From Roseburia lenta (GTDB lineage Bacteria > Bacillota > Clostridia > Lachnospirales > Lachnospiraceae), in assembly GCF_014287435.1 (NCBI RefSeq), contig NZ_JACOPG010000003.1, positions 62,001-126,000 of the forward strand: a stretch of 64,000 nucleotides of DNA, written 5' to 3'. The position numbers and the translations under genes were made by a program. The notes below the pieces were generated by a model that searched no databases, was not told the DNA's origin, and saw nothing but the letters and a program-made list of their open reading frames with translations. Below are positions 43,883-53,802 of this stretch, piece by piece. Within the stretch, counting starts at the first letter, position 1. Every line of letters starts with the position of its first letter.

Positions 43883-46078
43883 ATGAAAGCAGTATTTTCA
43901 AAAATCGGAGGTTTCTTTAAATCTCTTGGCAATAAGTGGTCGGCAGTCAAGTCCAGGATACCGACACCGAAATTCGTACAAAAGATCCGTGAAAACGAGC
44001 GGTTGCAAAAGATAAACGATTGGTTGAACCGCTATTCTCTGATCGAGCACATCCCATTATCTTTGATCATGTGTTTTGTCATGGAATGGTTGTCTCGTCA
44101 CTCTTTTATAGAAGCGTGGGGATTTGTCACCAATCATACCGGAGCCTATCTGTATAACTCCTATCTGATCTTTGTGTGTTATTCTCTATGTTACCTTATC
44201 AGCAGACAGACCTTTATGCGTATGTGTATCAGTGCCGTATTTGTTGCACTGGGTATCACCAACTGCATTATCCTGCTCAACCGTGTAACACCATTTGGAT
44301 TTACGGATATTTCCATGATCGGTGATCTGCTTACCATGCAGAATACCAATTATTTTACCTCGCAGCAGGCAGCCATTTCGGTAGTAGCACTTTTATTATA
44401 TACACTTTGGATGGTTCGCATCTTTATCAAAGGCAAAAAGTTAAAGCCGCGTTTTCCGTATTGGGTCAAATTGCTCTTTATCGTGGGATGTTTTGCCAGT
44501 GTTCCGGTGACGACTTCTACTTTGCAGGGCCAGGGCGTACTTTCCTGTTATTTTGGTAACTTAGCACAGGGCTATCTGGATTATGGATATCTGTATGGAT
44601 TTTCTACCAGTATCTTTAATCGTGGTATGTCCGAGCCTAAGAATTATGATCAGGAGTCCATTTCTGCGATCGTAGACGAGACCAAGCAGGGCGCATCCAC
44701 GATCAAGGAAGAAGACCGACCGAATATCGTCGTTATCCTTCTGGAGTCTTTCTTTGATGTCAGTGAGGCAAACTTTATCGAGACTTCCGAGGACCCGATC
44801 CCATATGTGCATTATCTGGAACAGAATTTCTCGACCGGGCATCTGACAGTGCCAGTTGTCGGTGCCGGCACCTGCAATTCCGAGTTTGAAGTTCTGACCG
44901 GTATGTCCTGCCGCTTCTTTGGACCTGGTGAATATCCGCAAAAGACGATCTTAAAGAAGACAGACTGTGAAAGTTTTGCAGGCGATCTGCGCAACCTTGG
45001 TTACAGCAGCCATGTCGTACACAATAACGGTGGTAATTTCTACAGCCGTGCCAATGCCTTTTCCATGATGGGCTTTGACACTTTCCAGAGTAAGGAAATG
45101 TTGGATATTACCGATTATACACCGCTGGGCTCCTGGCCGACCGATGATATCTTAACACCTGCCACCACAGAGGCAATGGACTCTACCGAGGGACCGGATT
45201 TCGTCTATACCATTACCGTAGAGGCACATGGTGATTATCCGACCTACAAGGTCATTGAAAATCCTGCCATTGGTGTTACCTGCGAGGGTAAAACCCAGGA
45301 ACAGACCTATGCTTGGGAATATTACATCAACCAGATTCACAACGTAGATGAATTTATCCAGTCCTATATCGAGGAACTGAGTAAACGTGATGAAGATACA
45401 TTGGTCATCATGTTTGGCGATCATCTGCCGACCATGGGATTGACTGAGAGCGAAGTGGCTACCGGAGATCTTTTCCAGACCAAATATTTCACCTGGAACA
45501 ACTTTGGCATGTCAAAAGAGGATCAGGATCTGACTTCTTATCAGTTGGTTTCTGAATATCTCAATCGTCTGGGTATCCATGAAGGTACCATGACCAATTA
45601 TCATCAGAGCAAGATAGCAGCAGGTGTCAGAGCCGGAACACCGGAATATATGACAGATCTGGAAGCCCTGCAGTATGATATCTTATACGGAAAGCGCTAC
45701 GCTTATAACGGCGAGGATAAATATCCTGCCACCGATCTGGAAATGGGTGTATCTGATGTTGTGATCGACCGTGCATACTTCTTTGACGGCAAGTTGCACA
45801 TTTATGGTTCCAACTTTACCAAGTGGAGTAAAGTCTATGTCAATGGAGAAAAGGTTACGACCAATTACGAGAGTGGGCAGTGCCTGACGATCAAGGCATC
45901 TGCGGTACAAAATGGCGATACCATCACGGTATGCCAGGTAGGATCCAGCAATACAATCTTCCGTGAATCCAATGAGTTCACGGTCGTAGATCCGAATTAT
46001 GTATCCGATACGCCGGGAAGCGCAGAGCAGCCGGATGAGGATGATCTGGAAGCAGACGATGAATCTTCACAGAATTAA
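43883..46078 (+). CDS. Lipoteichoic-acid-synthase-family sulfatase-fold membrane enzyme
   Basis: A 731-residue protein with an N-terminal basic region, about five membrane helices (~55-225) and an extracellular alkaline-phosphatase/sulfatase-fold domain (~270-600). The metal and nucleophile residues are present: VVILLESFFDV, the nucleophile Thr330 in GAGTCNSEFEVLTG, and GDHLP (Asp, His). This family transfers glycerol-phosphate or similar groups to build lipoteichoic acid or decorate glycans. A C-terminal beta domain of ~100 residues (SDVVIDRAYFFDGKLHIYGSN), TIG/Ig-like, and an acidic tail are unusual additions. Start MKAVFSK follows TTGGAGG. Product polymer is unknown in this organism. Confidence 0.9.
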   Translation: MKAVFSKIGGFFKSLGNKWSAVKSRIPTPKFVQKIRENERLQKINDWLNRYSLIEHIPLSLIMCFVMEWLSRHSFIEAWGFVTNHTGAYLYNSYLIFVCYSLCYLISRQTFMRMCISAVFVALGITNCIILLNRVTPFGFTDISMIGDLLTMQNTNYFTSQQAAISVVALLLYTLWMVRIFIKGKKLKPRFPYWVKLLFIVGCFASVPVTTSTLQGQGVLSCYFGNLAQGYLDYGYLYGFSTSIFNRGMSEPKNYDQESISAIVDETKQGASTIKEEDRPNIVVILLESFFDVSEANFIETSEDPIPYVHYLEQNFSTGHLTVPVVGAGTCNSEFEVLTGMSCRFFGPGEYPQKTILKKTDCESFAGDLRNLGYSSHVVHNNGGNFYSRANAFSMMGFDTFQSKEMLDITDYTPLGSWPTDDILTPATTEAMDSTEGPDFVYTITVEAHGDYPTYKVIENPAIGVTCEGKTQEQTYAWEYYINQIHNVDEFIQSYIEELSKRDEDTLVIMFGDHLPTMGLTESEVATGDLFQTKYFTWNNFGMSKEDQDLTSYQLVSEYLNRLGIHEGTMTNYHQSKIAAGVRAGTPEYMTDLEALQYDILYGKRYAYNGEDKYPATDLEMGVSDVVIDRAYFFDGKLHIYGSNFTKWSKVYVNGEKVTTNYESGQCLTIKASAVQNGDTITVCQVGSSNTIFRESNEFTVVDPNYVSDTPGSAEQPDEDDLEADDESSQN

Positions 46079-46097
46079 AGAATATAAATGCAGACAA

Positions 46098-46134
46098 AAA
46101 GAAGGCATCCCATATCCGGGATGCCCTCTTTATT
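46098..46134. terminator. Terminator between convergent genes
   Basis: GGCATCCC and GGGATGCC form the stem around ATATCC, extended by AAAGA/TCTTT, then TATTTG. It ends the LTA-synthase-like gene and faces the prs 3' end. Confidence 0.88.
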
Positions 46135-46153
46135 TGCCTTATAAGGACGAATC

Positions 46154-47335
46154 TTACAGTTCGCCATTGTTGTATTTGTTTACGACCTTGTGGATACGCT
46201 CGTATGGATCTAACAATCCGGAGATAGAGCAGTCATGGTTCAAAGTATCAATGATATAAGCGATGTACTTGCTCATATCGCAGTTGATATAGTAAGGACG
46301 GCTCAAAAGTTCCGGTGTCTGATAGGTCAGGTTTGTAGTTACAACACGATAGATGATGCCTTTTTCTACGGCTTCATCGAATTTCTCCAGACCATTGGTG
46401 AAAAGACCAAAGGTTGCCACAACGAAGATTCTCTTTGCTTTACGCTTCTTTAATTCGGTTGCTACATCGATCATACTCTCGCCGGAAGAGATCATATCAT
46501 CAACGATGATGACGTCCTTTCCTTCTACGGAAGATCCCAGGAATTCATGAGCAACGATTGGGTTACGTCCGTCTACGATCATGCTGTAATCACGTCTCTT
46601 GTAGAACATGCCCATATCTACACCAAGCACGCCAGCCATGTAAACGGCACGGTTGGTACCACCTTCATCCGGGCTGATGATCATTAGGTGGTCGTTGTCG
46701 ATCTGGATATCCTTGACGTTCTTTAAGATGTTCTTGATAAACTGGTATGCAGGCTGTACTGTCTCAAATCCATGAAGCGGGATAGCGTTCTGCACACGAG
46801 GATCATGTGCATCAAAGGTAATGATATTGTCAACACCCATGTTGATCAGTTCCTGCAATGCGATAGCACAGTCGAGGGACTCACGGGAAGAACGCTTATG
46901 CTGACGACTCTCATAGAGGAATGGCATGATAACGGTAATTCTCTTTGCCTTACCTTCGATAGCAGCGATGATACGCTTTAAGTCAGAATAGTGATCATCC
47001 GGTGACATGTGATTGGTCTGACCACAGAGAGAATAGGTCAGGCTGTAGTTGGTTACATCAACGATCAAAAAGATGTCCAGTCCACGGACAGACTGTAAGA
47101 TGGAACCCTTGGCCTCGCCGGAACCGAATCTCGGAACAGCAGCCTTTACAATGTAAGAATCACTCTTGTATCCGGCAAGTGTGATGTGATCGTAATGCTC
47201 AGCATCGCGATCCTGTCTCCAATTCACCAGGTAATTGTTGACTTTGGCACCGAGTTCCTTACAACTCTCCAGTGGGATGATACCCAAAGTACCTACAGGT
47301 GTGCTTTCTTTTAAGCAGATTTCTTCGTTTGGCAT
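46154..47335 (-). CDS. prs: Ribose-phosphate pyrophosphokinase (PRPP synthase), long Clostridia form
   Basis: A 393-residue enzyme making phosphoribosyl pyrophosphate from ribose 5-phosphate and ATP for nucleotide and amino-acid synthesis. It has the ribose-phosphate and metal blocks FDAHDPRVQNA, SPDEGGTNRAVYMAG, the flexible loop with SRQHKRSSRESL, and the PRPP-binding VIIVDDMISSGESM. It is about 75 residues longer than the common 310-320-residue Prs, as in a second PRPP-synthase type known in Clostridia. Start MPNEEICL follows AAAGGAGTAAAAGATTC. It comes 22 bases after dnaC and is the last gene of that operon. Confidence 0.93.
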   Translation of the reverse strand: MPNEEICLKESTPVGTLGIIPLESCKELGAKVNNYLVNWRQDRDAEHYDHITLAGYKSDSYIVKAAVPRFGSGEAKGSILQSVRGLDIFLIVDVTNYSLTYSLCGQTNHMSPDDHYSDLKRIIAAIEGKAKRITVIMPFLYESRQHKRSSRESLDCAIALQELINMGVDNIITFDAHDPRVQNAIPLHGFETVQPAYQFIKNILKNVKDIQIDNDHLMIISPDEGGTNRAVYMAGVLGVDMGMFYKRRDYSMIVDGRNPIVAHEFLGSSVEGKDVIIVDDMISSGESMIDVATELKKRKAKRIFVVATFGLFTNGLEKFDEAVEKGIIYRVVTTNLTYQTPELLSRPYYINCDMSKYIAYIIDTLNHDCSISGLLDPYERIHKVVNKYNNGEL

Positions 47336-47357
47336 GAATCTTTTACTCCTTTGTTTG

Positions 47358-48347
47358 TTATGATTTATTGGATAATTTTTTCTTGATGCGAATATCGTCA
47401 CCAAAAAGTTTACAAGGTTGATAATTGCTGAAAATGCGGGAAGATGTACGTTCTGAGTAGATCTCACGCAGTTGTTTCATGGAAAGATTGGTGGAGATCA
47501 CAGTGGATTTGCCACGCAATAGTCTCTCATTTAAACATAGGAATAACTGGGATGTCGTAAAGGAATTGGAAAATTCCGTACCCAGATCGTCAATGATCAG
47601 CAAGTCACATTGGAATATTTGCTCATGAGCCTCCATTGCGTCTTCATCTTTCTGGAAGACATCTTTTTCAAAGATATCGAAAAACTGGAAGGCTGTAAAA
47701 TAAATCACAGAATGTCCCTGATCTAACAGAGACTTAGCGATACAGTTGGAAAGAAAGGTCTTGCCTGTCCCCGTATCGCCATACAGAAGTAGACTACCAC
47801 CTTCTGTAGAAAAATTCTGCACAAAATTTTGTGCTGTTTCATAAGCATCCTTAGCAAAATCCAAAGAAGACCGCCCGGACTTGGCATCTACGATGTCTTT
47901 GGAGTAGTAGTCGAAAGAGAAAACGTCGAAGTTCTCCTGGTCTAAAATGTCGTCTAAATGAGACTGGGAGTAGACCAGATCAATGGATGCCTGCACAAAA
48001 CAGCGACAGCGTTTGCCATCCACAAAGCCGGTATCCTGACAAAGCGGACAATCATATGGCGGTGTCAGATAATCCAGAGGATATCCATGCTCTTGGATAA
48101 GAGTTTCACGCTGCTTGCGGATATCGCCTAACTTCTCCTTGAGGGCGGCAGAGCCGGCAGCATCGCCATTTAAAAGCCTGTCTATGCTCTCAACCGATAA
48201 GCGGCTGACCTCATCATCCAATCGGGACAATTCCGGAACTGCCCGGTAGAGTTCTTCTTCACGCTGTATCACGATCTGGTGATTGCGCATTTGTTTATTG
48301 TTGTATTCCCGCATGAGCGAGTCATATTGTGCATTGGTCAGTGCCAT
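47358..48347 (-). CDS. dnaC: Replicative helicase loader (DnaC/DnaI-type AAA+ ATPase)
   Basis: A 329-residue protein. Residues ~1-110 are a helical N-terminus followed by a zinc-ribbon-like CPLCQDTGFVDGKRCRC; the AAA+ domain has Walker A GDTGTGKTFLSN, Walker B LLIIDDLGTEF, and the sensor region STVISTNLSMKQLREIYSERTSSRI. This is the Firmicute loader that places the replicative helicase DnaB/DnaC on DNA during primosome assembly. It starts 12 bases after the dnaD stop, so the two act and are expressed together. Confidence 0.92.
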   Translation of the reverse strand: MALTNAQYDSLMREYNNKQMRNHQIVIQREEELYRAVPELSRLDDEVSRLSVESIDRLLNGDAAGSAALKEKLGDIRKQRETLIQEHGYPLDYLTPPYDCPLCQDTGFVDGKRCRCFVQASIDLVYSQSHLDDILDQENFDVFSFDYYSKDIVDAKSGRSSLDFAKDAYETAQNFVQNFSTEGGSLLLYGDTGTGKTFLSNCIAKSLLDQGHSVIYFTAFQFFDIFEKDVFQKDEDAMEAHEQIFQCDLLIIDDLGTEFSNSFTTSQLFLCLNERLLRGKSTVISTNLSMKQLREIYSERTSSRIFSNYQPCKLFGDDIRIKKKLSNKS

Positions 48348-48359
48348 GGATCCATCCTT

Positions 48360-49490
48360 CTACTTTCGCAGTAATTGTTGTTCTAATGCTTCGTAATAGT
48401 CGTCATCATATTGACGCTGTTCAAAATTGTGGAAGCGGTTGGTCTTGGTGCGTGCGACCGGAGCGGAAGCCACCTTTGCCTGCTTGGCGGAAGCGAATGC
48501 CTCGTCTAAGCGGGCGATGTCATCCAACTGGCGGATGCCCTTTTTGCTCCAACTGCCCAGAATGGAGTCGGCGTATTCAAAATTGACTTTGCCGGTGTTG
48601 CGGATCGTGCGCTCACAGGCTTCGCGGATGATATCCAGCGAAAAGCCGTAAGAACTTGTCCATTTGTTGATAAAAGCAGTCTCGCGCTCGGTCAGATTAC
48701 GACCGGAAATACCAAAAGCTTTCATGATCGCATAGTAAGACTGTGAATGGATATTGGTGGAATCCTTGGCTTCCTGCAAAGAGGAGATCCCACTTTCCTT
48801 CCAATTCAGGGCAACCTTGTTCATATAATGGAAGTTTGGATGTCCCTTCTCTACACAGCATTCCACAAGATACTCGATCATATCAACCGGAAAATGCAAT
48901 TCTTCTGCCCAAAAGAGGATTTTTTCTACTTCGGTCAGGTTGAGCGGATGTCCGACATAACGCTCTGAGATATAGAGGAGTTCGGCAACATCATCCTGCT
49001 TTTTGAAAGCGGCGATCTGACGTGGCGAATAGTGGCGTGGCTCGTCCGGTGGGATCTGCAAAGCCTTTTCCTCTGTCTTAGGCTGATGCACATTTAGGTC
49101 TGCCGCAGACTTGTCCTGTCTGTCAGAAGGAAGCAGCATCATCTTGATGGTGGCAGAGGACTCTGTAGGCGCAGAAGCCTTATGCTCATCCTGTCCCGGT
49201 TCTAAAAGACAGATGCCTGTCAGTTGATTGGCATCGTTGTATTCTAATTGCAATAAATGCATCTGTTCCCAATAGGAAAGTCCGCGGCGGATGTCATTTT
49301 CCGTGTAGTGGAACTTGTCCGCCATGGCAGAAGGATTAAAGTGTCTGTCACCTGAGGAAAGTACCCGAAGCAGGTAAAGATAGATCTTTACGAACTCGCC
49401 GCTGGCATCCGGCATAAAACAATCTATAAATGTATTTGACACACAAGTGGATTGATGACTTGTGGCAACATGTATCTGTATGTCTGTCAT
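48360..49490 (-). CDS. dnaD: DnaD-family primosome protein
   Basis: A 376-residue protein with an N-terminal winged-helix part (~15-95: SGEFVKIYLYLLRVLSSG ... DIRRGLSYWEQMHLL), an acidic linker and two tandem DnaB_2/DnaD C-terminal domains (~165-245, LNLTEVEKILFWAEEL; ~255-345, LTERETAFINKWTSSYG), ending in a basic tail. DnaD proteins remodel DNA and recruit the helicase loader during replication start and restart. Start MTDIQIHV follows AGAGAGGTTATGAT. It heads the dnaD-dnaC-prs operon, whose promoter abuts a DnaA-box cluster. Confidence 0.92.
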   Translation of the reverse strand: MTDIQIHVATSHQSTCVSNTFIDCFMPDASGEFVKIYLYLLRVLSSGDRHFNPSAMADKFHYTENDIRRGLSYWEQMHLLQLEYNDANQLTGICLLEPGQDEHKASAPTESSATIKMMLLPSDRQDKSAADLNVHQPKTEEKALQIPPDEPRHYSPRQIAAFKKQDDVAELLYISERYVGHPLNLTEVEKILFWAEELHFPVDMIEYLVECCVEKGHPNFHYMNKVALNWKESGISSLQEAKDSTNIHSQSYYAIMKAFGISGRNLTERETAFINKWTSSYGFSLDIIREACERTIRNTGKVNFEYADSILGSWSKKGIRQLDDIARLDEAFASAKQAKVASAPVARTKTNRFHNFEQRQYDDDYYEALEQQLLRK

Positions 49491-49519
49491 ATCATAACCT
49501 CTCTTCATTAGCAATCAGA

Positions 49520-49548
49520 ATTATAGCATATAAAATATGGGTTGAGAA
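49520..49548 (-). promoter_or_regulatory. Promoter of the dnaD-dnaC-prs operon
   Basis: On the minus strand TTCTCA (49548-49543), 17 bases and TGC-TATAAT (-10 at 49525-49520), an extended -10. The start site would be about 20-25 bases before the dnaD ATG. Confidence 0.65.
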
Positions 49549-49556
49549 GAAAAAAG

Positions 49557-49700
49557 TAATCCACAAATCCAGTAAAATCAAGGGTTGGCGGGAACTTGAC
49601 TTTTGTGGATAAGTACAAAAAAGAGCGGGCTTAAGGGCATAAATAATCCACAATTCTGTGGGGATAACTTACCCACAAAAATTGTGGATTATGTGGATAA
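49557..49700. promoter_or_regulatory. DnaA-box cluster upstream of dnaD
   Basis: Seven nine-base DnaA-box matches (TTATCCACA) lie within 144 bases: two perfect (49604-49612 and 49692-49700, both read on the minus strand) and five with one mismatch (49557, 49644, 49659, 49669, 49683). Boxes occur in both orientations. The nearest is 9 bases from the -35 of the dnaD operon promoter. Extrachromosomal-origin or oriC function is not supported by any dnaA or dnaN nearby; DnaA control of the primosome genes is a likely explanation. Confidence 0.8.
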
Positions 49701-49703
49701 CTC

Positions 49704-51080
49704 TTATTTTAAGAGGTCTTCTCCAATATTTACAACGTTTCCGGCACCCATAGTTATCAACAAATCGCCGTTCATACATTTTTCTCTTAAAAAGTCCTCG
49801 ATCTCCGCAAAAGAAGGGAAGTAATAGGCTTCTACCTGTTTTTCTTCCAGCAGGCGCAGGATATCCTTGGAACTTACGCCGTAAATGTCCTGCTCTCTTG
49901 CAGCATAGATATCAGCCAGTACGACTACATCTGCAAGGGAAAGTGCATCTGCAAAATCAGATAAGAATGCCTTGGTACGTGTATAGGTATGCGGCTGGAA
50001 TACGCAGATGATACGCTCGTGCGGATAGTTCTGCGCTGCACTCAAAGATGCGCGGATCTCTGTCGGATGATGTGCATAGTCGTCAATGACGGTCGCTCCA
50101 TGGAATTTGCCTTTGTACTGGAAACGACGGTCAGCACCACCGAAACGATGCAGTCCTTCTGCAATCTGCTCCCAAGGAAGATCCATATCCTGACAAAGCG
50201 CGATGCAGGAAAGGGCATTGCCGACATTGTGCAGACCCGGAACGGAAAGGGCCACGCGAGGAAGATCCTCGCCCTTGTGTACCGGTGTAAAAGTGGCACA
50301 ACCCAGTTCATTATAAGTAATGTCCTTTGGATAATAATCACAGGCATCGGTAAAGCCAAAGGTGATGACCTGGCAGGAAAGACCTTCTGTGATCTCCTGA
50401 TAGTCCGGGATCTCACCGTTGATGATCAAAGCACCGTCTGCCTTGGTATTGCCTGCAAACTTGTGGAAAGAGGAACGCACATCTGCCAGATCTTTGAAGA
50501 AATCCAGATGTTCTGCTTCTATATTTAAAATAATGCTGTATTTCGGGAAGAAAGAGTGGTAACTGTTGGTGTACTCGCATGCCTCTGTGATAAAGAGGTC
50601 AGAGTTGCCAACATGGATGTTGCTGCCGATCGCCTTTAGGATACCGCCGACAGAGATCGTAGGATCTTCCTGTCCACACAGGAGTACCTGACTGATCATA
50701 GAGGTCGTTGTTGTCTTGCCATGGGTTCCGGCAACCGCGATCGAGCGGGCATAGTGAGCCATGATCTGTCCGAGTAACTGCGCGCGTGTCAGCATAGGCA
50801 CGTCTAATTCCTTGGCGCGGATAAACTCCGGATTGTCCGGATGGATGGCAGCCGTGTAGACGATGATCTTGGTATCGTCCGGGATATTGGCAGCCGCCTG
50901 CGGATAAGCGATCTGTGCGCCCAGTTCTGTCAGATGCTGAGTTAGAGGAGACTCCTTGCTGTCAGAACCGGATACACGAAAGCCCTCTTTTAAAAGGATC
51001 TCTGCAAGTCCGCTCATGCTGATACCGCCGATACCGATAAAGTGTACTGAAGTTGGTTTTGAAAAATCTATTGTATACAT
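49704..51080 (-). CDS. murC: UDP-N-acetylmuramate--L-alanine ligase (MurC)
   Basis: A 458-residue cytoplasmic enzyme that adds L-Ala to UDP-MurNAc using ATP, the first peptide step of peptidoglycan. It has the N-terminal Rossmann loop FIGIGGISMSGLAEILL, the ATP loop GTHGKTTTTSM (~residue 115), ITEACEYTNSYHSFFP, VIDDYAHHPTEIRAS and the C-terminal GDLLITMGAGNV block. Length matches MurC. A promoter with TTGCAA and TATAAT lies upstream. Confidence 0.97.
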   Translation of the reverse strand: MYTIDFSKPTSVHFIGIGGISMSGLAEILLKEGFRVSGSDSKESPLTQHLTELGAQIAYPQAAANIPDDTKIIVYTAAIHPDNPEFIRAKELDVPMLTRAQLLGQIMAHYARSIAVAGTHGKTTTTSMISQVLLCGQEDPTISVGGILKAIGSNIHVGNSDLFITEACEYTNSYHSFFPKYSIILNIEAEHLDFFKDLADVRSSFHKFAGNTKADGALIINGEIPDYQEITEGLSCQVITFGFTDACDYYPKDITYNELGCATFTPVHKGEDLPRVALSVPGLHNVGNALSCIALCQDMDLPWEQIAEGLHRFGGADRRFQYKGKFHGATVIDDYAHHPTEIRASLSAAQNYPHERIICVFQPHTYTRTKAFLSDFADALSLADVVVLADIYAAREQDIYGVSSKDILRLLEEKQVEAYYFPSFAEIEDFLREKCMNGDLLITMGAGNVVNIGEDLLK

Positions 51081-51128
51081 AATTTTGACCGTCCGTTTTC
51101 TTTGATTTCTTATTTATATTGCTCTTAT

Positions 51129-51156
51129 ATTATAACTTTCTCTCTTTAATTTGCAA
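51129..51156 (-). promoter_or_regulatory. Promoter of murC
   Basis: Minus strand: TTGCAA (51156-51151), 16-base spacer, TATAAT (51134-51129), about 50 bases before the start. Confidence 0.65.
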
Positions 51157-51276
51157 CAACCTATCATTTTTTTGACAGGATCAACATATTTTAGGAGAGA
51201 TATATGGAATGATGTTCCTGTAATTGTATAAATTATCCAAAAAATTTCAGAAAATTACAAGAATTTAGGAATATTG

Positions 51277-51306
51277 TTGCAGAAAAAATAGTCAATATGC
51301 TATACT
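51277..51306 (+). promoter_or_regulatory. Promoter of glgC-glgD-spoVG
   Basis: TTGCAG (51277-51282), 18 bases, TGC-TATACT (51301-51306). The remaining divergent interval 51081-51388 shows no other feature. Confidence 0.6.
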
Positions 51307-51388
51307 TTATATACAAATTACACCTGTAGTTTAGGGAAGGCTATAAAGTGAGCTGACAGACATGAGGAAAGACGTGAGGTGACAGACT

Positions 51389-52663
51389 ATGATTCGCAAA
51401 GAGATGATTGCCATGCTTCTGGCAGGTGGACAAGGAAGCAGATTAGGAGTGCTGACTTCTGACGTGGCAAAACCTGCGGTGTCCTTTGGGGGGAAGTACC
51501 GCATAATTGATTTTCCGCTGAGTAATTGTATCAATTCGGGGATTGATACCGTTGGTGTTTTGACCCAGTACCAGCCGTTGGTGCTGAATTCACATATCGG
51601 TATCGGTATTCCGTGGGATCTGGATCGTAACAATGGTGGCGTGGCAGTGCTGCCGCCATATGAGAGGAGCGATACGAGTGAATGGTACACAGGAACGGCA
51701 AATGCCATTTACCAGAACCTCAAATACATGGAGCGTTACAATCCGGAATATGTTCTGATCTTATCCGGCGATCATATTTACAAGATGGATTATGAGGCTA
51801 TGCTGGATTTCCACAAGCAAAAGAATGCGGATGTGACGATCGCAGCCATACCGGTTCCTATGGAGGAGGCAAGCCGCTTTGGTGTTGTCTTGACGGACGA
51901 GGATAAGCAGATCACAGAGTTTGAGGAAAAGCCGGAGCATCCGAGAAGCAATCTGGCATCTATGGGTATCTACATATTTAGTTGGCCGGTCTTACGGGAT
52001 TCTTTGATCGCCATGAAAGATCAGTGCAACTGTGATTTTGGCAAGCACATCATTCCTTATTGTCATGAGGGCGGCAAGCGACTGTTTGCATATGAATTTA
52101 ATGATTATTGGAAAGATGTCGGAACACTTGGATCTTATTGGGAAGCCAATATGGAATTGATCGATCTGATCCCGGAGTTCAACTTATATGAAGAATATTG
52201 GAAGATCTACACCAAGCAGGACATCATCGAGCCACAGTACATTGCAAAGGATGCAGTGGTGGAACGCTCGATCATCGGTGCAGGAGCGCAGATTTACGGA
52301 CAGGTATCCAACTGTGTGCTTGGTGCCGGCGTTACCGTAGAAGAGGGAGCCGTGTTAAAGGATTCCATCATCATGAAAAATACCTATATCGGTAGGGACG
52401 CCTATGTGGAAAAGGCGATCATCGCAGAGAACTGTACGATCGGTGAGGGCGATGAGATCGGTGTGGGAGAAGAAGCCGAGAGCAAGTTAAATGCAAAGAT
52501 CTATGCCTTTGGACTGGCGACGATCGGGGAACATTCTGTGATTCCGCCGCATGTAAAGATCGGAAAGAATACAGCCATCAAGGGTAAGACAACAATGGAC
52601 GATTATCCGGACGCAGCACTTCCAAGCGGCGGATACATCATTAAGGCAGGTGAAACATCATGA
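51389..52663 (+). CDS. glgC: Glucose-1-phosphate adenylyltransferase, catalytic subunit GlgC
   Basis: A 424-residue ADP-glucose pyrophosphorylase. The nucleotidyl-transferase domain has [40 protein letters not shown] and FEEKPEHP; a left-handed beta-helix follows (~290-400, [18 protein letters not shown]). It makes ADP-glucose for glycogen, a carbon reserve in sporulating Clostridia. Its stop overlaps the glgD start by four bases (ATGA), so the two subunits are co-translated as a GlgC-GlgD complex. Confidence 0.97.
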   Translation: MIRKEMIAMLLAGGQGSRLGVLTSDVAKPAVSFGGKYRIIDFPLSNCINSGIDTVGVLTQYQPLVLNSHIGIGIPWDLDRNNGGVAVLPPYERSDTSEWYTGTANAIYQNLKYMERYNPEYVLILSGDHIYKMDYEAMLDFHKQKNADVTIAAIPVPMEEASRFGVVLTDEDKQITEFEEKPEHPRSNLASMGIYIFSWPVLRDSLIAMKDQCNCDFGKHIIPYCHEGGKRLFAYEFNDYWKDVGTLGSYWEANMELIDLIPEFNLYEEYWKIYTKQDIIEPQYIAKDAVVERSIIGAGAQIYGQVSNCVLGAGVTVEEGAVLKDSIIMKNTYIGRDAYVEKAIIAENCTIGEGDEIGVGEEAESKLNAKIYAFGLATIGEHSVIPPHVKIGKNTAIKGKTTMDDYPDAALPSGGYIIKAGETS

Positions 52664-53799
52664 AAGCATTAGGAATTATTTTAGCGGGCGGCAATAGCAG
52701 CAGAATGCAGAACCTTTCAGAAAAGAGAGCCATTTCTGCAATGTCGGTAGCATGCAGTTATCGCTGTATTGATTTTGTACTCAGTAACATGACCAATTCC
52801 AACATTCAGACGGTGGCAGTCCTGAGCCAGTATAATGCCCGGTCTTTGAATGAGCATCTCAATTCCTCTAAGTGGTGGAATTTTGGTAGAAAACAGGGAG
52901 GACTTTTCCTCTTTACACCGACCGTCACTTCAGACAACTCTTGGTGGTATCGCGGCACGGCAGATGCTATGTGGCAGAATATTGATTTCCTCAAGAAACG
53001 CCATGAGCCATATGTAGTCATCGCCAGCGGTGATTGTGTATCCAAGATGGATTTCAATGAGATCCTGGAATATCACATCGCAAAGCAGTCAGACATTACC
53101 GTTGTCTGTGCAAAACTGCCGGAGTGGGAAGATCCAAAGCGTTTCGGCCTGGTCAAGCTGGATATGGAAGGCAGGATCATGGAGTTTGACGAAAAGCCTA
53201 TGGTTGCAGACTCCGATATCGTATCTACCGGTGTTTATGTGATCCGCCGCAGAACCCTGATCGAGTTGTTAGAGCAGAGTAATGAGGAGGGACGTTACAA
53301 TTTCGTTACCGATGTCTTGATCCGCCAGAAGGGCTTGAAAAAGATCTATGGATACATGCTGGACGGTTATTGGAGCAATATCGCATCTGTGGAGAGTTAC
53401 TATCGCACCAATATGGACTTTTTGAAAAAGGATATCCGCGATTACTTCTTCCATCAGGAACCGCAGATCTACTCCAAGGCATATGATCTGCCGCCAGCCA
53501 AATACAATGCAGGCTCCAAGGTCAGCAACAGTCTGATCGCGAGTGGCTGTATCATTAACAGTACAGTGGAGGATTCCGTACTGTTCAAGAAAGTCTTTGT
53601 GGGCAACAACAGTGTCATCAAGAACTCCATCATTATGAATGGAGCCTATATCGGTGACAATGTATATATTGAGAATTGTATTGTGGAGAGTTCGGAGACC
53701 CTGCTGAGTGGCAGCAAGTATGTCGGTGAAGGTCAGATCAGGATCGTTTCCGAAAAGAAAAAACGTTACGAAGCACACCAGGCAAATGGGGAGGGGTAA
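52660..53799 (+). CDS. glgD: GlgD, regulatory/non-catalytic subunit of ADP-glucose pyrophosphorylase
   Basis: A 379-residue GlgC paralogue with the degenerate nucleotide loop [17 protein letters not shown] instead of GGxGxRLxx[16 protein letters not shown], and a C-terminal beta-helix. GlgD subunits lack good catalysis but raise GlgC activity. Start overlaps glgC. It is followed by spoVG after three bases, so storage and sporulation genes share a transcript. Confidence 0.95.
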   Translation: MKALGIILAGGNSSRMQNLSEKRAISAMSVACSYRCIDFVLSNMTNSNIQTVAVLSQYNARSLNEHLNSSKWWNFGRKQGGLFLFTPTVTSDNSWWYRGTADAMWQNIDFLKKRHEPYVVIASGDCVSKMDFNEILEYHIAKQSDITVVCAKLPEWEDPKRFGLVKLDMEGRIMEFDEKPMVADSDIVSTGVYVIRRRTLIELLEQSNEEGRYNFVTDVLIRQKGLKKIYGYMLDGYWSNIASVESYYRTNMDFLKKDIRDYFFHQEPQIYSKAYDLPPAKYNAGSKVSNSLIASGCIINSTVEDSVLFKKVFVGNNSVIKNSIIMNGAYIGDNVYIENCIVESSETLLSGSKYVGEGQIRIVSEKKKRYEAHQANGEG

Positions 53800-53802
53800 G
53801 AT

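Noticed and set aside
49557..49700. Chromosomal origin of replication
   Set aside because: Boxes are present but there is no dnaA, dnaN or clear AT-rich unwinding element beside them; regulation of dnaD fits better.
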